From an uncultured bacterium (GTDB lineage: Bacteria; Cyanobacteriota; Vampirovibrionia; Gastranaerophilales; Gastranaerophilaceae), in assembly GCA_949284715.1 (NCBI GenBank), contig CASDWH010000011.1:1-52169 (forward strand): a stretch of DNA of 52,169 bases. The letters run 5' to 3'. The notes beneath the pieces are model-generated. The model saw only the letters and a list, made by a program, of their open reading frames with translations. It was not told the origin of the DNA and did no database searches. Numbering within the stretch: the first letter of the stretch is position 1; every line of letters begins with the position of its first letter. The position numbers were made by a program, and so were the translations under genes. This document shows positions 47,795-52,169 of this stretch, piece after piece.

Positions 47795-48379
47795 ATGATG
47801 AATATACCGGAAAAAGCAAGAAAAGAATTAAATAAACTTCTTCAAGGAAACCAAAATTTCGTTAATGGGACTCCGACCGCATCAAATATGAATCTCGATA
47901 CACTTAAAAAATATGCATTTCATCAAGAACCATATGCCGCTGTTTTAAGCTGCTCTGATTCAAGGGTTGTACCTGAAATTATTTTTGACTGCGGAATCGG
48001 CGAGTTGTTTGTTGTCAGAGTCGCAGGAATTACAGCCGGCCCCAATGTCGTAGAAAGCCTCGAATACGCTGTCTATAAGCTTAAAGTTCCTCTTTTGATT
48101 CTGCTTGGTCACGATGATTGCGGTGTTATGAAATATGCTAAAGATAATTATCCAAACAAAACCGGACACTTTGAATCTATTTTAAACTGTGTTTATCCTG
48201 TCTTAGATAAAAAAGAAGATATTACCTGTCATAACTTTTTTGCCCAGCAGCACACTATCTGGGTAGAAGAGTTTTTGCTCAAAAATTCCGCGATAATATC
48301 AGATGCGGTTAACAGCGGTGGTTTGTATATCGCAAAGTGTCATTTTGACCACTCTACAGGACTTATTAATCTTATTTAG
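47795..48379 (+). CDS. Beta-class carbonic anhydrase
   Basis: 194 residues. Interconverts CO2 and bicarbonate. The zinc ligands Cys53, His106 and Cys109 (VLSCSDSRVVP and LLGHDDCGVM), with the Asp55-Arg57 dyad, are intact, followed by GLYIAKCHFDHSTGLINL. Shares eight bases with the convergent DJ-1/PfpI gene. Located beside an antiporter, consistent with pH or CO2 balance (inference). Confidence 0.93.
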   Translation: MMNIPEKARKELNKLLQGNQNFVNGTPTASNMNLDTLKKYAFHQEPYAAVLSCSDSRVVPEIIFDCGIGELFVVRVAGITAGPNVVESLEYAVYKLKVPLLILLGHDDCGVMKYAKDNYPNKTGHFESILNCVYPVLDKKEDITCHNFFAQQHTIWVEEFLLKNSAIISDAVNSGGLYIAKCHFDHSTGLINLI

Positions 48380-49031
48380 ACAACCATTTAATTATCGCAT
48401 CTGCAAATGCATCTGAGGATTGGAAATTTTGCCCTGTAATCAGGTTTCCATCTTCTACTATATTTATTTCGCCGGGTGATTTTTTTATAAATTTGGCTCC
48501 TAGTTCTTTTAATCTGTCTTCAAGATAAAACGGTAAAATATCTTCTTTATGATTGACGGCTTCTTCTTCATTTGTAAAACACGTTAATCTGCGGTCAGAA
48601 ACAAAAGGTATCCCGTCAATGTTAGCGCGGAGTAATCCTGCGGGGCCATGACAAATTGCTGCTATTAACTTTGACTTTTTGTTAAATTCTTCGATCTTTT
48701 TAGATAATGTTATATCTTTTGATAAATCAAACATTGGCCCGTGTCCGCCGGGTAAAATTAACGCGTCGTAGTCGGCTGTATCAAGTATTTCCAGTTTTTT
48801 TGTATTATTTATCCCTTCTTCTGCTTCTTTATAATTGCCATTTTCTGCAAAATAACAGCTTGCCGGATCAATTGGCGGAGTATCTCCTAAGGGGGTTGAA
48901 ACTGTAATTGTGTATCCGGCTTTTATAAATTTGGTATAGGGAACGGCAAATTCCTCAAACCATGCTCCTGTTTTTTTACCATTTTTCGTAATACTTGTAT
49001 TTGTAAGCACCATCAAAACATTTCGTGTCAT
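48372..49031 (-). CDS. DJ-1/PfpI family (Hsp31-like) protein
   Basis: 219 residues. The nucleophile elbow LIAAICHGPAGLL (Cys127, His128), an acidic residue at WFEEFAVPY (Glu26/27) and LILPGGHGPMFDL match class I glutamine-amidotransferase-like Hsp31/HchA proteins, which act as glyoxalase III or protein/nucleotide deglycase. SD AAAGGAG. Small compared with E. coli HchA, closer to short fungal-type Hsp31. Confidence 0.86.
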   Translation of the reverse strand: MTRNVLMVLTNTSITKNGKKTGAWFEEFAVPYTKFIKAGYTITVSTPLGDTPPIDPASCYFAENGNYKEAEEGINNTKKLEILDTADYDALILPGGHGPMFDLSKDITLSKKIEEFNKKSKLIAAICHGPAGLLRANIDGIPFVSDRRLTCFTNEEEAVNHKEDILPFYLEDRLKELGAKFIKKSPGEINIVEDGNLITGQNFQSSDAFADAIIKWLSK

Positions 49032-49090
49032 AATTTCTCCTTTTGAAAATAATATAATTATTATTGAGAATTAAGACATCCGTCATTAGA

Positions 49091-49660
49091 CTATGTTTTA
49101 AATATAGCTGTTTCAACAATATCACAGATAATATGTTCAATCATAATGTGTGCTTCCTGTATAATGGGAACTTTTGCAGAAGGAACTTTTATTATACAAT
49201 CGCATAATTTGTCGATTGGAGAATTTCCACTTCCTGTAAGTGCTATAGTTACTACTTTATTTTCTTTTGCGGCATTAACCGCATTTACTATATTAGGAGA
49301 AGTTCCTGATGTAGAAATAGCGGTAAATATGTCCCCGGGCTTTGCAAGTGTTTGTATTTGCCGGACAAAAATGTTCTCATACCCTAAATCGTTGCTTACA
49401 GCAGTAATTATAGAAGAATCGGTTGTAAGAGCTACAGCCGGCAGCCCCTTTCTATCTATTGAAAATTTTGATACAAATTCACCCGCCATATGCTGGGCGT
49501 CAGCCGCAGAACCGCCGTTTCCTGCCGTAAAAAGAGTTCCTCCGTTTTTTAGTGATGAAATTATCAATTGTGCGGCCTGATTTATCGCCTCAATTATTTT
49601 ATCACTGTTTAAGACTTGATTTTTAGCATCAATACTCTCTCTTATATATGATTTTATCAA
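49091..49660 (-). CDS. gmhA: Phosphoheptose isomerase
   Basis: 189 residues, TTG start with AAGGGG upstream. Converts sedoheptulose-7-phosphate to D-glycero-D-manno-heptose-7-phosphate, the first step of LPS heptose synthesis. SIS-domain blocks: AGNGGSAADAQHMAGEFVSKF, ALTTDSSIITAVSNDLGYENIF, AISTSGTSPNIV and the C-terminal QEAHIMIEHIICD. It follows the heptosyltransferase by 11 bases, an operon. Confidence 0.95.
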   Translation of the reverse strand: MIKSYIRESIDAKNQVLNSDKIIEAINQAAQLIISSLKNGGTLFTAGNGGSAADAQHMAGEFVSKFSIDRKGLPAVALTTDSSIITAVSNDLGYENIFVRQIQTLAKPGDIFTAISTSGTSPNIVNAVNAAKENKVVTIALTGSGNSPIDKLCDCIIKVPSAKVPIIQEAHIMIEHIICDIVETAIFKT

Positions 49661-49671
49661 AATCTACCCCT

Positions 49672-50694
49672 TTATTCCTTTCCACCTTTTATAGCATTAG
49701 AAACTAATTCTTTGGAGGCTATCTCATTCATTACATCTTGCGGTGTTATACTTTCCATACAGGGTGTGTATATTTCTCCGGATTTTAGCAGTTTGCATTT
49801 CTTTTTCCAACAGTATTTGCAATTATTTTTAGGCTCTATATAATATCCGTTTGTGCCGTATGGTTTAATTTTATCAGGAGATGTTGAGCCTAATATTGCA
49901 AGGGTTTTTATATTATGTGCAGATGCTATGTGAAGCGGGCCTGTATCTCCTGATATAAACAAATCAGCCATAGAAAATAATGCGCTTGATTCTGCTAATG
50001 TATATTTCCCGGTAAATAATATAACATTGTCATATTCTAATTTTTTATGATATTCCATTTCCTCTTTCCCGCCGCACACAAAGATAGTGCCGCCAAACTC
50101 TCTTGTTAAAAGATTTGTCAGCTCTTTCCATTTATCAATATTCCAAAGTCGTCCCTGTCTGTTTTTATCCGAATTTCCTCCGGGTGCTATAACAAAGTAT
50201 GGCTTTGGACAGCTTGCAATATCCTGCTTAACCCTCTGAAGCGAATTTGTATCCGCAGTTAAATACAAATGCTCCGGTAATTCGATATCTTTAATCTCTT
50301 GTTTGGCTGTAAGATAAAAATTCTCTATCCATGATTTGTTAAATTCTTTTTTAATAACAACTTTCCCTGGTTTTGCCAGCATTGTTAAAATATAATTCCT
50401 AAGTGTAATTGTAAGATTAAATATAATATCATAATGGGCTTTGTAAAGAATTTTTGCAAGCCTTATTAATTCAAAATATTTATTCTTTTCTTTTGAATGC
50501 CAGAAAATCAGATTATCAATATCAGGGCAATCTTTTAAAAGTTCCTCTAAAAAATCATACGTTAAATAATCTACCAGCCAATCAGGATGTGCTTGTTTTA
50601 TGGCGCTTCCAATAATTGTAGCATGTATACTATCACCAATCGCCCCGAGTTTTATGATAAGAATTTTTTTCTTGTTTGATGGTATATTTTGCAT
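49672..50694 (-). CDS. Glycosyltransferase family 9 (LPS heptosyltransferase)
   Basis: 340 residues. N-terminal ILIIKLGAIGDSIHATIIGSAIK and the C-terminal FISGDTGPLHIASAHNIKTLAILGSTSPDKIKPYG are the ADP-heptose transferase signature. Motif FVIAPGGNSDKNRQGRLWNIDKW is conserved. An added CKYCWKKKCKL cysteine cluster lies near residue 285. Precedes gmhA; together they make and add inner-core heptose. A TATAAA/TATTAT box is only 8-11 bases upstream, giving a short leader without Shine-Dalgarno. Confidence 0.9.
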   Translation of the reverse strand: MQNIPSNKKKILIIKLGAIGDSIHATIIGSAIKQAHPDWLVDYLTYDFLEELLKDCPDIDNLIFWHSKEKNKYFELIRLAKILYKAHYDIIFNLTITLRNYILTMLAKPGKVVIKKEFNKSWIENFYLTAKQEIKDIELPEHLYLTADTNSLQRVKQDIASCPKPYFVIAPGGNSDKNRQGRLWNIDKWKELTNLLTREFGGTIFVCGGKEEMEYHKKLEYDNVILFTGKYTLAESSALFSMADLFISGDTGPLHIASAHNIKTLAILGSTSPDKIKPYGTNGYYIEPKNNCKYCWKKKCKLLKSGEIYTPCMESITPQDVMNEIASKELVSNAIKGGKE

Positions 50695-50814
50695 AAATCA
50701 ATTTTATAATAGCATAAACCTATTTTTAAGTTTTGTAAAACTTTTTTAATAAAGAAATAGATTAAAGCAAATTTATTTTGTCACGGGGTTATAATCTTTT
50801 AAAAGGAGAACAAA

Positions 50815-51234
50815 ATGTCTGAAACTATTCTTGGCGGAAGCCGCTTCGATGACATTAAAAGCCGTGCTTTTTATGCACAAAAATTTGATACACGTCTTGC
50901 CCCCGATCCCGATTTTGCGGATGATATTATTCAGCATATCCGTGATTGCGAGCAGCATCCTACGACCGGATTACTTGCTAGAAAACGCTATAAAACAAAT
51001 AATTACCCATATTATTACTCCAGAAATAAAAAAATGTATTATAATATGGAAGAAATTAAACGTGCAAATAATATTTTTATAGACAAATATAATAAATTGT
51101 ATCCAAAAACCGGCTTTGCTCGTAAAAAACTAATTGAAACAGGTAGTATTACATTAAACTATGTAAAACCTATAAAAAAGAACTTAAGCCGTTGTTTAAT
51201 TAAATTTTCAGGTCTGCTTCAAAGGATATTATAA
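50815..51234 (+). CDS. Hypothetical basic protein
   Basis: 139 residues, no family recognised. First part MSETILGGSRFDDIKSRAFYAQKFD with DPDFADDIIQHIRD is mixed; the second half is Tyr/Lys/Asn-rich and strongly basic (RKKLIETGSITLNYVKPIKKNLSRC). AAAAGGAG and a TATAAT lie upstream. Isolated between the divergent LPS unit and dedA. Could be an RNA- or wall-binding small protein; I do not assign a role. Confidence 0.6.
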   Translation: MSETILGGSRFDDIKSRAFYAQKFDTRLAPDPDFADDIIQHIRDCEQHPTTGLLARKRYKTNNYPYYYSRNKKMYYNMEEIKRANNIFIDKYNKLYPKTGFARKKLIETGSITLNYVKPIKKNLSRCLIKFSGLLQRIL

Positions 51235-51354
51235 TAGAATCAATTTTTATTTTTCAATCATTTTATTATCTATATCAGGTATATAGTACTAATGTTTAGG
51301 TTTTTATATATTTTTGTTAAAATATAGATATTCTAAGCAGGGGAGGGTGAGTTT

Positions 51355-51978
51355 ATGGAATTTATTGAACAAATATTATCATATCTTATAAATTTTATTG
51401 AGTATGTTATTACAACTATGGGGCCATTGGGAATAAGCCTGTTAATGGCTATCGAATCCTGTAATATACCGCTTCCAAGCGAAGCTATTTTACCGTTTGC
51501 CGGATATATTGTGAGCAAAGGAGAAATGAATTTTCACGTTGCCGCCTGGGCCGGAGCCTTTGGGTGTGTGCTTGGTTCTATCCCTTCTTACTATCTCGGA
51601 TATTTTGGCGGCAGACAGTTCATTGAAAGGTATGGCAAATATTTTCTTGTTTCACGTAAAGACCTTGAAGATGCAGATAAATGGGTTGAAAAATATGGTG
51701 ATTGGGCATTTTTTATTTGCCGGATGCTGCCTGTTATAAGAACATTTATTTCACTGCCGGCCGGTATTCTTAAAGCACGTAAAAGAATATTTTTTACTTT
51801 AACTTTTTTAGGTTCGCTGGTATGGAGTTATCTGCTGGTATATGTCGGGGTAAAATTCGGGCAAAATATGGAAATGTTTAAACATTTGTGGCATAAATTT
51901 GATATTTTAATTGTGGTGCTTGTTTGTGTTTTGGGAGTATTATATGTTTACAAACACTTCAAACACTTGAATGATTAA
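51355..51978 (+). CDS. DedA family membrane protein
   Basis: 207 residues, normal length. Family blocks: MAIESCNIPLPSEAILPFAGYIV, AGAFGCVLGSIPSYYLGYFGGR, FFICRMLPVIRTFISLPAGILK and an amphipathic C-terminal span. DedA proteins flip undecaprenyl phosphate or phosphatidylethanolamine across the inner membrane. GGGGAGGGTGA precedes the ATG. Fits the envelope gene neighbourhood. Confidence 0.93.
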   Translation: MEFIEQILSYLINFIEYVITTMGPLGISLLMAIESCNIPLPSEAILPFAGYIVSKGEMNFHVAAWAGAFGCVLGSIPSYYLGYFGGRQFIERYGKYFLVSRKDLEDADKWVEKYGDWAFFICRMLPVIRTFISLPAGILKARKRIFFTLTFLGSLVWSYLLVYVGVKFGQNMEMFKHLWHKFDILIVVLVCVLGVLYVYKHFKHLND

Positions 51979-52143
51979 CTCTTTTGGGCGCTTTGTACGA
52001 AACAACGGCAGCACCTGATTTTTTAAGAGTTTTGCGAGAGGGAGCCGTGCGTTCCGCGATTGACTGGCGAAAACATGAGCCAGTAAAGAGCGGGGTTTGA
52101 AAAATCGCGCAGGGCGAATTACCCGTGTGTAAACAATAAAAAA
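51979..52143. other. GC-richer gene-free segment with nested inverted repeats
   Basis: No credible gene. CGCGATT (52055-52061) pairs with AATCGCG (52103-52109), and inside it ACTGGC (52063-52068) pairs with GCCAGT (52079-52084). The base composition is higher in G+C than the flanks. It directly abuts the tRNA 3' end, the usual place for integrative-element attachment, but no integrase is in the window. Confidence 0.4.
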
Positions 52144-52169
52144 TAGCAAGGGAGAGATTCGAACTCTCG
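52144..52169 (-). tRNA. 3' end of a tRNA cut by the window
   Basis: On the minus strand a T-arm GAGAG TTCGAAT CTCTC is followed by a seven-base acceptor arm CCTTGCT and discriminator A, then a T run that would end transcription. CCA is not encoded. The anticodon is outside the window, so the isotype is unknown. Confidence 0.75.

Noticed and set aside
49146-49580. Plus-strand reading frame of 144 codons
   Set aside because: Antisense to the clearly recognised gmhA; no family resemblance.
51940-52149. Minus-strand reading frame of 69 codons at the window end
   Set aside because: It runs through the inverted repeats and overlaps the tRNA 3' end and the dedA end; no start signal. Treated as non-coding.
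1-52169. Prophage or insertion sequence
   Set aside because: No integrase, transposase, capsid, portal or terminase gene was seen; gene content is chromosomal.

Overview
The window looks like a chromosomal segment of a low-GC, Gram-negative-type (diderm) bacterium. My best guess is a gut-type non-photosynthetic relative of cyanobacteria (Melainabacteria/Gastranaerophilales). The guess rests on the mix of an SLH-domain cell-surface protein, LPS export genes (lptB and an LptF/G permease), heptose genes (gmhA and a heptosyltransferase), flagellar genes (fliD and a Maf-type flagellin-modification protein), ferritin plus rubrerythrin, and many lineage-type proteins I cannot name. The taxonomic call is inference; a ribosomal-protein tree would settle it. 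There is no prophage, insertion sequence or bona fide CRISPR array. About fifty genes are dense and mostly in short operons.

Layout. 1-1.6 kb: 3' part of fliD, with C-ending codon use unlike its neighbours. 1.6-4.9 kb: membrane hypothetical, ferritin, a 320-base gap with three strong hairpins, a small Cys-tailed Ser/Gly-rich protein and an orphan protein. 5-9.8 kb: AI-2E-type transporter, B12/radical-SAM protein, GltA-like oxidoreductase, CHAP-like cysteine hydrolase. 9.9-16.9 kb: recN, a small secreted protein, a membrane HExxH protein, then a PurD-like ATP-grasp gene overlapping lptB, an lptF/G permease and a NAGPA-type secreted protein. 16.9-23 kb: SLH protein, acetolactate-synthase-like enzyme, U32 peptidase-family protein, PurN-like protein, matrixin. 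23-29.8 kb: ybaB-recR, glutamate-cysteine ligase, rsmA-ispE, Maf-type protein, dus. 29.8-35.6 kb: a large TPR protein, a probable small RNA, hemW, a membrane protein, a degenerate M48 peptidase and a secreted protein. 35.7-43.8 kb: an axial-type coiled-coil protein, thrS without TGS domain, an MnmC-like methyltransferase and an FAD oxidoreductase carrying a dispersed repeat, rubrerythrin, a glycine-zipper protein. 44-52 kb: winged-helix and MarR regulators, an isolated rplJ-rplL pair with a long attenuated leader, a cation/proton antiporter, carbonic anhydrase, DJ-1/PfpI protein, gmhA and heptosyltransferase, an orphan, DedA, and the 3' end of a tRNA.

Most unusual signal: a 20-base sequence (consensus TTATCRGYACCTATCGAAAC) occurs six times within 1.9 kb (39114-41009), in both orientations, once between genes and five times inside two neighbouring genes in three different translation registers. 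Two pairs have exactly the same 57-base spacing although they sit in unrelated genes. This behaves like a small in-frame, coding-sequence-invading DNA element. Second-tier signals are: a set of genes with a -10 box ending 6-9 bases before the start codon and no Shine-Dalgarno (probable leaderless mRNAs); two candidate structured RNAs; catalytically altered PurD, PurN and M48 paralogues; and a hairpin covering the rubrerythrin start codon.
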